DNA of 64,000 nucleotides from the NCBI RefSeq assembly GCF_001673535.1, contig NZ_LZLY01000155.1, positions 30,960 to 94,959 of the forward strand, in the 5' to 3' direction. A program made the translations under genes and the position numbers. Below are positions 49,449 to 57,186 of this stretch, in pieces. The DNA comes from Mycobacterium sp. 1081908.1 (GTDB lineage Bacteria; Actinomycetota; Actinomycetes; Mycobacteriales; Mycobacteriaceae). Each line of letters starts with the position of its first letter. Position 1 is the first letter of the stretch. The notes beneath the pieces were generated by a model that saw only the letters and a program-made list of their open reading frames with translations, was not told the origin of the DNA and made no database searches.

Positions 49449-50447
49449 TTACCAGGGGCGCCGGCGCCGACGGGTCGGAACGGCGTCGCCCACCCGGTCG
49501 CGGGCAGTGTCAGCCAGTTCGCCGGCAAGTTCGCTGCCGCGCGTGGCCGCCGTGTTGGCCAACTCGATGCCGCGTAGCCGGGCGATCTCGGCGAGCTCCA
49601 CGCCGCGATCGCGCGCCGTGTCGGCGAGCTCCTCGCCGCGCTTGCGGGCCTTCTTCGCCAGCGGTGCGCTCTTTTCCGCGGCCGTGCTGGCGAGTTCCTC
49701 GCCGCGTTTGCGGGCCTTCTTCGCCAGTGGCGCGCCCCTCTCCGCGGCGGTGCTGGCGAGTTCGCGGCCGCGTTCGAGGGCGGCCTCGGCGTAGGGCGCG
49801 CCCCTTTCCGCGGCGGTGCTGGCGAGTTCGCGGCCGCGTTCGAGGGCGGCCTCGGCATAGGGCGCGCCCCGTTCGGCCGCGGTGCTGGCCAGTTCACGCC
49901 CGCGTTCGGCGCCGGCCTGCAGACCGTGCACGATCTTTTCCGCGAGTTCGCCGCTTTCGCCGTCGGTTCCGGGAAGCGCCGACGACATTCGCTCGGAGAG
50001 CCGTTCCGCGGCCCGGCGGCCCCGCCAGCCCAGGGACGGCTTGCCGGCCGTGTCGGCGGACGCGATGATCAGTCCGCCCACCAGGCTGAGGTCGGTCAGA
50101 AAGTCCTTGCGCTTCTGGGCTTTCAGCTGCGGGTCGCTCTCGCTCCAGAACATGTGCGCGCCGAGGTTGGCCGGCAGCACCGTGAAGGCAAGCGCCGCCG
50201 AGGCGACGCGCGGGGCCTTGCCGATGGCGAGCAGCAAGCCGCCGCCGATCTGGACGGCGGCATTGAGCTGAGCGAACGTCTGGGGGTCGCTGGGAATGCT
50301 GCTCCCCACCGGATCCGGCAGGGCGCGAAGACCGTCGACCGCCGGCGCCGCGGCCTCGGCCGCCGGCTTGGGATTGAGCAGCGAGTCGATTCCCTGGCCG
50401 ATGAACACGGCCGACAGCAGGGGCCTCGCGATTCTGCGGATCAACAT
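49449..50447 (-). CDS. DoxX-family membrane protein with a C-terminal 22-residue repeat domain
   Basis: A 332-residue protein. The N-terminal 135 residues are a DoxX membrane domain with helices near 8-22, 63-75, 83-97 and 117-132, including IRRIARPLLSAVFIGQGIDSL and WSESDPQLKAQKRKDFLTDLSLVGGLI. Residues 181-312 are six tandem 22-residue units of the type ERGRELASTAAERGAPYAEA, predicted to form long amphipathic helices. It ends in RRRRRPW. The start at 50447 is the first Met of the DoxX domain; the frame runs open much further upstream without protein sense. It is convergent with the toxin and divergent from pncA. Confidence 0.8.
   Translation of the reverse strand: MLIRRIARPLLSAVFIGQGIDSLLNPKPAAEAAAPAVDGLRALPDPVGSSIPSDPQTFAQLNAAVQIGGGLLLAIGKAPRVASAALAFTVLPANLGAHMFWSESDPQLKAQKRKDFLTDLSLVGGLIIASADTAGKPSLGWRGRRAAERLSERMSSALPGTDGESGELAEKIVHGLQAGAERGRELASTAAERGAPYAEAALERGRELASTAAERGAPYAEAALERGRELASTAAERGAPLAKKARKRGEELASTAAEKSAPLAKKARKRGEELADTARDRGVELAEIARLRGIELANTAATRGSELAGELADTARDRVGDAVPTRRRRRPW
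49512..49907 (-). repeat. Tandem 66-bp coding repeats (six 22-residue units)
   Basis: Six in-frame units of 66 bases encode the C-terminal helical domain of the DoxX protein. The first two units (from 49907 downward) are almost identical in DNA; later units drift, changing ERGREL to KRGEEL and then to LRGIEL. The copy number is likely to vary between strains, making this a possible variable-number tandem repeat locus. Confidence 0.85.
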
Positions 50448-50543
50448 GGCAGCTGGGTTACCCGGCCGACCGGCGGGCAAACCGCCGTGGCTGTCGGCGC
50501 AGCTCGCGGCGGTGGCATCCGGCCCGGCGATATGGTGGAGCGC

Positions 50544-51104
50544 GTGCGGGCGTTGATCGTCGTCGACGTGCAAAACGACTTCTGCGAGGGTGGCTCGCTG
50601 GCGGTGACCGGCGGTGCGGCGTTGGCCTCCGCCATCACCGGATACCTCGCCGGCGCGCCCGGTTACGACCACGTCGTCGCGACCGCGGACTTCCACGTCG
50701 ACCCCGGCGACCACTTCTCCGACCGCCCGGACTACCGGTCGTCCTGGCCCCCGCATTGCGTCGCGGGCAGCCACGGCGCGGATTTTCACCCCGGCCTCGA
50801 CACCCACCTCATCGAGGCGGTGTTCCGCAAGGGCGATCACGCCGCGGCGTACAGCGGCTTCGAGGGCGTCGACGGCACCGGGACCCCACTGCTCGAGTGG
50901 CTGCGCCGGCGCGGGGTCGACGAGGTGGACGTCGCCGGCATCGCCACCGACCACTGCGTCCGGCGGACCGCCGAGGACGCGGCCAGGGCCGGCCTGTCCA
51001 CTCGGGTGCTGGTGGATCTGACCGCGGCCGTGACGGCGGATTCGGGCGCGGAGGCGTTGGCGGAGATGCGAGCCGCCGGCATCGAGCTGGTTGGCGGCCC
51101 GTGA
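50544..51104 (+). CDS. pncA: Pyrazinamidase/nicotinamidase PncA
   Basis: This 186-residue protein, the same length as M. tuberculosis PncA, deamidates nicotinamide and converts pyrazinamide to pyrazinoic acid. The catalytic triad Asp8, Lys96 and Cys138 and the metal ligands Asp49, His51, His57 and His71 are all present. His57, which is Asp in the pyrazinamide-resistant M. bovis, is intact. GTG at 50544 aligns with the M. tuberculosis start; an ATG four codons upstream (50532) is in frame. It overlaps the next gene by four bases (GTGA), the conserved pncA-Rv2042c arrangement. Confidence 0.95.
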   Translation: MRALIVVDVQNDFCEGGSLAVTGGAALASAITGYLAGAPGYDHVVATADFHVDPGDHFSDRPDYRSSWPPHCVAGSHGADFHPGLDTHLIEAVFRKGDHAAAYSGFEGVDGTGTPLLEWLRRRGVDEVDVAGIATDHCVRRTAEDAARAGLSTRVLVDLTAAVTADSGAEALAEMRAAGIELVGGP

Positions 51105-51904
51105 TGGTGGTGCCCCTGGATCGGGAGCGCCTGCTCGCCGCCGTGGAGCGCTCGCCGCGGGCCGCCGCGGCGCATGACCGCACCGGCTGGGTGGGGCTGT
51201 TCACCGGCGACGGCCGGATCGAAGACCCGGTGGGATCGCGCCCGCACGTCGGGCATTCGCAGATCGGCCGTTTCTACGACACCTTCATCGGCCCCCGCGA
51301 CATCACGTTCCATCGCGACCTCGACATCGTCGTGGGCACGGCCGTGCTGCGCGACCTCGAGCTCGAGGCGTCGATGGGCTCGGGCGTGACGATGTACATA
51401 CCTGCCTTCCTGCGGTACGACCTCCGAGAAGACAACGGACACTGGAAGATTGCCCACCTGCGGGCCTATTGGGAGTTGCCGGCGATGATGCTGCAGTTCC
51501 TGCGGGCCGGGTCGCGGGCGGCGTCGCCGGCCGTGGCACTGTCGCGTGGCTTGTTGGCCAATCAGGGATTCCGGGGGACCGCGGGCTTCCTGGCCGGCTT
51601 TCGGCGCGCCGGCGCGCGGCGCAAGGGACTGGCGGAGGCCTTCCTCGGCGCCGTCGCCCGGAAGGAGGCGTCCGCGGCTCGTCGTCTGCTGTCGCCAACG
51701 GCCGCAATAACTTTGGGCGACAACGACCGGCTCGATGTCGCCGAACTCGTCGAACAGCTCGGCGGGGCCGGCTGGACCAAGGTGATCGGCGCGGGGACCA
51801 CCGTCGCGGTTTCGGTCAGCTCGCCCCACGGGCGCGGCGTCATGCTCGTCGACGCGGCCCGGCCCGGCAACGCGATCGACCGGATCCGGTACTTTCCCGC
51901 CTGA
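51101..51904 (+). CDS. Rv2042c-like SnoaL/ketosteroid-isomerase-fold protein
   Basis: A 267-residue protein, counterpart of Rv2042c, translationally coupled to pncA by GTGA. The first 130 residues look like an NTF2/SnoaL-like cone: AAHDRTGWVGLFTGDGRIEDPVGSRPHVG, FYDTFIGPRDITFH and VTMYIPAFLRYDLREDNGHWKIAHLRAYWELP. The second part contains a basic helical segment followed by a second, shorter SnoaL-like repeat (EAFLGAVARKEASAARRLLSP). No catalytic Asp/His set can be assigned by eye. The function is unknown; the conserved linkage to pncA does not by itself indicate a role in NAD metabolism. Confidence 0.8.
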   Translation: MMVVPLDRERLLAAVERSPRAAAAHDRTGWVGLFTGDGRIEDPVGSRPHVGHSQIGRFYDTFIGPRDITFHRDLDIVVGTAVLRDLELEASMGSGVTMYIPAFLRYDLREDNGHWKIAHLRAYWELPAMMLQFLRAGSRAASPAVALSRGLLANQGFRGTAGFLAGFRRAGARRKGLAEAFLGAVARKEASAARRLLSPTAAITLGDNDRLDVAELVEQLGGAGWTKVIGAGTTVAVSVSSPHGRGVMLVDAARPGNAIDRIRYFPA

Positions 51905-51959
51905 CGGCTCCGATCTTTCGAGGGTGCCGAAGTTAGCCAGTGCCGGATGCGTATATGTC

Positions 51960-51988
51960 TTGCCAGGCAAGTGATACTGCCGTAGAAA
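51960..51988 (+). promoter_or_regulatory. SigA-type promoter candidate of the lipoprotein gene
   Basis: TTGCCA (51960-51965) and TAGAAA (51983-51988) are spaced by 17 bases, just upstream of the lipoprotein gene that starts at 52015 with GGAGG. The -35 box is good, the -10 moderate. Confidence 0.4.
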
Positions 51989-52014
51989 TAGCTGTCACCG
52001 AATGGAGGCGGGCG

Positions 52015-52653
52015 ATGGGCGTGGTGCGGATCTTCGGCGTGGGAGTGGCGTTCGCCGCCGTCCTGACGGTAGGAACGGCCTGCACGGTGACCACCACCTC
52101 GTCTTCCTCGTCGAGCTCGTCCAAGCCCGCGTCGTCCACCACGACGCCCTCGAGTTCGGCGACACCGACTACCACGTCGAGCGCGCCGCCGTCGGGGAGC
52201 GCCCAGCTGGGCGACTACACGTATTTGCTGCTGCAGCCGACCGACATCGGGCCCGACACCGCGACCACGGCGCCGCCCGTGCAGAACCCCGGCGGTATCG
52301 CCGGAGCAGGCGTGACGTACGCCAATCCCGATCGGACGAGGAGCATCGACGACCTCGTCGTGGTCTTCACCGACCCGGCGACCGCCGCACAGGAGGCCAA
52401 AGAGCGCGCCTCGTCGTACGGCAAATACGTCACCGGGACCCCCCAGCCGTTCGAGGTCGGGACCAACGGGCTGATCGCAGTGGGGACTTCGCCCGACAAC
52501 TCCAAATCGGTGACGTATGTGACGTTCGCCGAGGGAAGGGTGGGCGTCGACCTCGAGTTCGACAGCGCGCCCAACGATCCCGCTCCGCGCGACGTCGTGC
52601 TGGACATGGCCCGCAGACAAGACCAGGTCATCAAGGACCGGTTGCCCGCCTAG
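52015..52653 (+). CDS. Secreted lipoprotein with Ser/Thr-rich linker
   Basis: A 212-residue putative lipoprotein. The signal peptide MGVVRIFGVGVAFAAVLTVGTAC ends in a VGTAC lipobox. Then comes a Ser/Thr/Pro-rich stretch (about 25-63), likely exposed and perhaps glycosylated, and a globular domain of 145 residues with DYTYLLLQPTDIGPD and DDLVVVFTDPATAAQEAKER. There are no further cysteines. The pattern is that of mycobacterial Lpp/Lpq proteins with a substrate-unknown sensor or binding domain. GGAGG precedes the ATG at 52015. It ends seven bases before a convergent DoxX-like gene. Confidence 0.8.
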   Translation: MGVVRIFGVGVAFAAVLTVGTACTVTTTSSSSSSSSKPASSTTTPSSSATPTTTSSAPPSGSAQLGDYTYLLLQPTDIGPDTATTAPPVQNPGGIAGAGVTYANPDRTRSIDDLVVVFTDPATAAQEAKERASSYGKYVTGTPQPFEVGTNGLIAVGTSPDNSKSVTYVTFAEGRVGVDLEFDSAPNDPAPRDVVLDMARRQDQVIKDRLPA

Positions 52654-52659
52654 CGGGGT

Positions 52660-53010
52660 TCAGCGCGGGACCATCAACGCCAGTGTGGCCGCCGACAGGC
52701 ACAGGTAGGCGCCGGGGAACGCGAGGTTGTAGAAGACGCGTGCCCGCACGTGAGTAACGACCGCGCCGACGAAGAACATCACCAGGCCTGTGGCGGCGGC
52801 AATTCCCAACGCGCGCAAGCTCACCAGTCCCACAATCAACCCGGCGGCCCCGGCCAGCTTCACCGCCGCCAGTGGCCGCAACCACGAGCGAGGCACCCCC
52901 ACCTCGGCGGAGTTGGCCACGACGAACCCGGCCGGAATCAGGTCGGCCACGGCTATTCCGGCGGTGACGACGGCGGTTGTCAGCGTGATCACGATGTACG
53001 CGGTGTGCAT
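52660..53010 (-). CDS. DoxX-like small membrane protein
   Basis: A 116-residue protein with four membrane helices (about 5-25, 45-65, 68-85 and 92-112), DoxX-like. The residues VPRSWLRPLAAVKLAGAAGLIVGL and ARVFYNLAFPGAYLCLSAATL are typical of the family, which is often linked to sigma factors of the SnoaL-fused ECF kind. ATG at 53010 is preferred because AAGGGA lies nine bases upstream; an in-frame TTG at 53019 is the alternative. It is divergent from the sigma factor gene, consistent with being its target. Confidence 0.8.
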   Translation of the reverse strand: MHTAYIVITLTTAVVTAGIAVADLIPAGFVVANSAEVGVPRSWLRPLAAVKLAGAAGLIVGLVSLRALGIAAATGLVMFFVGAVVTHVRARVFYNLAFPGAYLCLSAATLALMVPR

Positions 53011-53178
53011 CTCCGTCAATCCCTTGTCTTACAGGTGTTTCCGCGGCGGCGAGCCGGATGGCCGCGGCGCGCGTTGCGGCGCACAATCGGTAGGGTCATG
53101 GTGCAGGTCTCCTTTGCGACAGAGAGTTCGATGGATGCGTTCACCTTCTTGACGACTCCCACGCGGAAAAGGTGACCC

Positions 53179-54111
53179 ATGAGCGCACCAAAGGATCTGG
53201 TTGATCTCGCGCAGCGGTTCGACGCGGATCGACGACACCTCAGATCGGTCGCGTTTCAGCTGCTCGGCTCGGCGGCCGACGCCGACGACGCGGTCCAGTC
53301 GGCGTGGCTGAAGGCCAGCCGCCGCGGATTCGAAGCCGTCGCGGACATCGACAACCTCACCGGCTGGTTCACCACCATCACTGCCCACGCCGCCATCGAC
53401 CAGCTCCGGGCGCGCGGGCGGCGCGCCGAGCAGCCGCTCGGCGATCCCACCGAGCTGGACCGGCTCACCGGGGCCGCGGCGGCCCCGGCCGACGAGGGCG
53501 CGCTGCTGGCGGACTCGGTCGGCAGCGCACTGCTCGTCGTGCTCGACCGGCTCTCACCCGCGGAGCGTGCGGCGTTCGTGCTGCACGACGTGTTCGCCAT
53601 GCCGTTCGAGAAGGTCGCCGCCCTCCTGGACCGGTCGCCCGCCGCGGCGAAGAAACTCGCCAGCCGGGCCCGCGGGCGCCTGCACGCCCGCCCGGCGGTC
53701 GAACCGGCCCGCGCGGCCAAGCACCTCGAGATCGTCGAGGCGTTTCTGGCGGCCTCCCGCGGCGGCGATATCGCCGCCCTGCTCGAGCTGCTCGCTCCCG
53801 ACGTGGTGCGCCGGGTCGACCCGGCGCTGGTCCCCGCCGACGTGCCGACCGAGGTGTGTGGGGCGAGGGAAGTGGCCGAGGAGACCCGCCGCTTCGCCAG
53901 GCGCGCACGGGCCGGGGTGGTCCTGCTTATCGACGGCGCCCCGGGCGTCGTGCTCGCGCCAAGCGGGCGCGCGCAGGCCATGTTGCGGATCGTCATCGGC
54001 CCCGACGGCCGGATCCACACGATCGACATCACCGGCGATCCGGATGACCTGCGCCGGGCCGTTCTCACGCTGCCGGTTACCGGGCAAGATCGGTATCGCC
54101 ATGCTCGATAA
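53179..54111 (+). CDS. ECF sigma factor with C-terminal SnoaL-like domain (SigJ/ECF41 type)
   Basis: A 310-residue sigma factor. Region 2 is RFDADRRHLRSVAFQLLGSAADADDAVQSAWLKA (about 12-45), and region 4 is LSPAERAAFVLHDVFAMPFEKVAALLDRSPAAAKKLASRARGR (about 127-170). Residues 185-300 are a SnoaL-like cone that replaces a separate anti-sigma factor in this group. The WLPEP motif between regions 2 and 4, present in SigJ and classical ECF41 factors, is missing here. The start is at 53179, with AAAAGG upstream. It is divergent from a DoxX-like gene and overlaps the sugar-binding protein gene by 11 bases. Confidence 0.88.
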   Translation: MSAPKDLVDLAQRFDADRRHLRSVAFQLLGSAADADDAVQSAWLKASRRGFEAVADIDNLTGWFTTITAHAAIDQLRARGRRAEQPLGDPTELDRLTGAAAAPADEGALLADSVGSALLVVLDRLSPAERAAFVLHDVFAMPFEKVAALLDRSPAAAKKLASRARGRLHARPAVEPARAAKHLEIVEAFLAASRGGDIAALLELLAPDVVRRVDPALVPADVPTEVCGAREVAEETRRFARRARAGVVLLIDGAPGVVLAPSGRAQAMLRIVIGPDGRIHTIDITGDPDDLRRAVLTLPVTGQDRYRHAR

Positions 54112-55423
54112 GCCGTTTGGGCGACGAAGTCTGCTGCGGGGCGCGGGTGCGCTCACCGCGGCTTCGCTGGCGCCCTGGGCCGCCGGCTGTGCACCCGACG
54201 ACGACGCGCTGACCTTCTTCTTCGCGGCCAACCCCGACGAACGGGATCGCAGGTTGCGCATCATCGAGGAATTCCAGCGCCAACACCCCGACATCAAGGT
54301 CCGCGCGGTGCTGTCGGCGCCGGGCGTGATGCAGCAGCTCTCGACGTTCTGCGCCGGCGGCAAGTGCCCGGACGTGCTGATGGCGTGGGAATTGACCTAC
54401 GCCGAACTGGCCGACCGCGGGGTGTTGCTGGACCTCAACACCATGCTCGCGCGTGACCCGGCCTTCGCGGCGGAACTCAGATCGGACAGCATCCCGTCGC
54501 TGTACACCACCTTCGCGTACAACGGGGGCCAGTACGCACTCCCGGAACAGTGGTCGGGAAACTACCTGTTCTACAACAAGCGGCTTTTCGCCGACGCCGG
54601 GCTGCCCGCACCGCCGGGAACCTGGGAACGGCCCTGGAACTGGGCCCAATTCCTCGACACCGCAACCGCGCTCACCAGGCGAGCCCGCTCGGGACGAGCC
54701 ACCCAATGGGGTTTCGTCAACATGTGGTTCTCGTACTACTCGGCCGGGTTGTTCGCCATGAACAACGGGGTGCCCTGGGCCACCCCGCTGACGAACCCGA
54801 CCCACTTCAATTTCGGCGACGACGCGTTCAGCGAGGCGGTCCAGTTCTACGCCGACCTGTCCAACCGGCACCGGGTGGCGCCCGACGCGTCCGAGGTGCA
54901 GTCGATGTCCACGCCCGATCTGTTCGCATCGGGCAAGGCGGGGATCGCGCTGGGTGGCCACTGGCGCTACCAGACGTTCATCCGGGCCGAGGACCTGGAT
55001 TTCGATGTCGCCCCGTTGCCGGTGGGGCCGCGACGGGAGGGACAGCCCGCCCGCTCCAACATCGGTGCCACCGGACTGGCCATCTCCGCGAGCAGTCAAC
55101 GCAAGCAGCAGGCGTGGGAGTTCGTCAAATTCGCGACCGGACCCGTCGGCCAGGCGTTGACCGGTGAATCCACCCTCTTCGTGCCGGTGCTGCGGTCGGC
55201 GCTCGACTCGACCGGTTTCGCCGAATCGCACCACCGGATCGACAACCTCGCCGTGCTCACCCAGGGGCCGGCCTATTCGGACGGAATGCCGGTCACCCCG
55301 GCGTGGGAGAAGATCGTCGCCCTGATGGACCGCAGCTTCGGGCCGGTGCTGCGCGGATCCCGCCCGGCGACGTCGCTGACCGGGCTGTCGCCGGCCCTCG
55401 ACGAAGTGCTGCGCAATCCATGA
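54101..55423 (+). CDS. Sugar ABC transporter, substrate-binding lipoprotein (Rv2041c type)
   Basis: A 440-residue extracytoplasmic solute-binding protein of the family that binds oligosaccharides or glycerol-phosphate compounds. The N-terminus has twin arginines GRRSLLRGAG and the lipobox WAAGC, so it is probably exported by Tat and lipidated. The body shows typical segments LRIIEEFQRQHPDIKV, PDVLMAWELTYAELADRG, WSGNYLFYNKRLFADAGL and GKAGIALGGHW. It is the counterpart of Rv2041c. The start overlaps the sigma factor gene by 11 bases, and the stop overlaps the first permease by four. Confidence 0.93.
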   Translation: MLDKPFGRRSLLRGAGALTAASLAPWAAGCAPDDDALTFFFAANPDERDRRLRIIEEFQRQHPDIKVRAVLSAPGVMQQLSTFCAGGKCPDVLMAWELTYAELADRGVLLDLNTMLARDPAFAAELRSDSIPSLYTTFAYNGGQYALPEQWSGNYLFYNKRLFADAGLPAPPGTWERPWNWAQFLDTATALTRRARSGRATQWGFVNMWFSYYSAGLFAMNNGVPWATPLTNPTHFNFGDDAFSEAVQFYADLSNRHRVAPDASEVQSMSTPDLFASGKAGIALGGHWRYQTFIRAEDLDFDVAPLPVGPRREGQPARSNIGATGLAISASSQRKQQAWEFVKFATGPVGQALTGESTLFVPVLRSALDSTGFAESHHRIDNLAVLTQGPAYSDGMPVTPAWEKIVALMDRSFGPVLRGSRPATSLTGLSPALDEVLRNP

Positions 55424-56355
55424 CGTCGGTCGATACCCGCAACGACGGCGAGGGGTCCGGTCCTTTGCAGCGGCGGGCGAGGGCCGGTCGCCTGTTCGTC
55501 GCGCCCAACCTGGCCGCGGTCGCGGTGTTCATGGTCTTCCCGCTGGTGTTCTCGCTGTACATGAGCTTTCAGAGCTGGGACGTGTTCAGGCCGCCGAAGT
55601 TCGTGGGGCTCAAGAACTTCAAAGAGCTGTTCACCTCCGACCCGCTGTTCCTCATCGCCATCCGCAACACGGTGATCTTCACCCTCGGCACCGTCGTGCC
55701 GACCATCGTCATCAGCCTCCTCGTGGCCGCGCTGCTGAACCGGAAGGTCAAGGGCATCGGCGTCTTTCGCACCATCGTCTTTTTGCCGCTGGCCATCTCG
55801 TCGGTGGTGATGGCGGTCGTGTGGCAGTTCGTCTTCAACACCGACAACGGGCTGCTCAACATCATGCTCGGCTGGGTCGGGATCGGGCCGATCCCGTGGC
55901 TGGTCGACCCCAACTGGGCCATGGTTTCGTTGTGCATCGTCAGCGTCTGGCGCAGCGTGCCGTTCGCCACCGTCATCCTGCTCGCGGCGATGCAGGGGGT
56001 TCCCGAAAGCCTCTACGAGGCCGCCAGGATCGACGGCGCGGGCGAGATACGGCAATTCGCGTTCATCACGGTGCCGCTGATCCGGGGCGCGATGTCATTT
56101 GTGGTGGTCATCTCGATCATCCACGCGTTCCAGGCGTTTGACATGGTCTACGTCCTCAACGGCGCCAACGGTGGGCCCGAAAGCGCCACCTATGTGCTGG
56201 GCATCATGCTGTTCCAGCATGCGTTCTCCTTCCTGGAATTCGGCTACGCGTCGGCGCTGGCCTGGGTGATGTTCGCGATCTTGCTGGTGCTGACCGTGGT
56301 GCAGTTGCGCCTCACGCGGCAGCGTTCTTTGGAGGCTTCCGGTGGTTTTGGCTGA
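55420..56355 (+). CDS. Sugar ABC transporter permease 1 (Rv2040c type)
   Basis: A 311-residue MalF/UgpA-type permease. It has six membrane helices after a polar N-terminus, including RLFVAPNLAAVAVFMVFPLVFSLYMSF and the cytoplasmic EAA loop YEAARIDGAGEIRQFAFITVPLI that contacts the ATPase. ATG at 55420 overlaps the preceding stop (ATGA). Together with the next two genes it forms one import system; the substrate is not deducible from the permease alone. Confidence 0.95.
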   Translation: MTSVDTRNDGEGSGPLQRRARAGRLFVAPNLAAVAVFMVFPLVFSLYMSFQSWDVFRPPKFVGLKNFKELFTSDPLFLIAIRNTVIFTLGTVVPTIVISLLVAALLNRKVKGIGVFRTIVFLPLAISSVVMAVVWQFVFNTDNGLLNIMLGWVGIGPIPWLVDPNWAMVSLCIVSVWRSVPFATVILLAAMQGVPESLYEAARIDGAGEIRQFAFITVPLIRGAMSFVVVISIIHAFQAFDMVYVLNGANGGPESATYVLGIMLFQHAFSFLEFGYASALAWVMFAILLVLTVVQLRLTRQRSLEASGGFG

Positions 56356-57184
56356 GCGGGTGTTCAAGCGCAACGCGTTTCGCGCCGTCCTGGTGTACAC
56401 CGCGCTGATCGCGATCGCGTGGTGCTGGCTGTTCCCGATCGCCTGGGCCGTGTCCGGCTCGCTGAAAAGGGAAGGCGAGGTGACGGAGCCAAGGCTTTTG
56501 CCGGCGCATCCGCGGTGGTCCAATTACACCGAGGTGTTCTCGCTGATGCCGTTCTGGCGCATGTTTTTCAACACCGTGCTCTACGCCGGGTGCGTCACGG
56601 CCGGGCAGGTATTCTTCTGTTCGCTGGCCGGATACGCGTTCGCGCGGCTGCACTTTCGGGGCCGGGAGACGTTGTTCGTGCTGTACCTGGGCACGTTGAT
56701 GGTGCCGCTGACGGTGACGGTGATCCCTCAGTTCATCCTGATGCGCACCTTGGGCTGGGTGGACACCCCGTGGGCGATGATCGTGCCGGGTTTGTTCGGC
56801 AGCGCCTTCGGCACCTATCTGATGCGGCAGTTCTTCCGCACGCTGCCGACCGACCTCGAGGAGGCGGCGATCCTGGACGGTTGTTCGCCATGGCAGATCT
56901 ACTGGCGCATCCTGCTGCCGCACGCGAGGCCGGCGGTGATGGTGCTCGCGGTGCTCACCTGGGTCAACGTCTGGAACGACTTCCTGTGGCCGCTGTTGAT
57001 GATTCAGCGCAACAGCCTGGCGACGCTCACGCTCGGGCTGGTCCGGCTCCGCGGCGAATACGTCGCCCGCTGGCCGGTGATCATGGCCACCTCGATGCTG
57101 ATCATGGTGCCGTTGGTCGTCATCTACGCCTTCGCCCAGCGCTCCTTCGTACGGGGCATCGCCGTCACCGGGATGAACGGATAG
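56342..57184 (+). CDS. Sugar ABC transporter permease 2 (Rv2039c type)
   Basis: A 280-residue MalG/UgpE-type permease with six membrane helices. The EAA loop reads LEEAAILDGCSPWQIYWRILLPHARPAV. Other landmarks are AWVLFPIAWAVSGSLK-like N-terminal sequence and the C-terminal YAFAQRSFVRGIAVTGMNG ending typical of this subunit. GTG at 56342 overlaps the first permease by 14 bases. With the first permease it forms the membrane channel. Confidence 0.95.
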   Translation: MVLAERVFKRNAFRAVLVYTALIAIAWCWLFPIAWAVSGSLKREGEVTEPRLLPAHPRWSNYTEVFSLMPFWRMFFNTVLYAGCVTAGQVFFCSLAGYAFARLHFRGRETLFVLYLGTLMVPLTVTVIPQFILMRTLGWVDTPWAMIVPGLFGSAFGTYLMRQFFRTLPTDLEEAAILDGCSPWQIYWRILLPHARPAVMVLAVLTWVNVWNDFLWPLLMIQRNSLATLTLGLVRLRGEYVARWPVIMATSMLIMVPLVVIYAFAQRSFVRGIAVTGMNG

Positions 57185-57186
57185 CC

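Noticed and set aside
49512..49907. CRISPR-like array
   Set aside because: The repeats are contiguous 66-bp coding units without spacers and stay in one reading frame.
53020..53178. ECF41-type promoter (TGTCACA...CGTC) between the DoxX-like and sigma genes
   Set aside because: Only a loose TGTCTTACA is visible and the partner element is missing at the right spacing on either strand.
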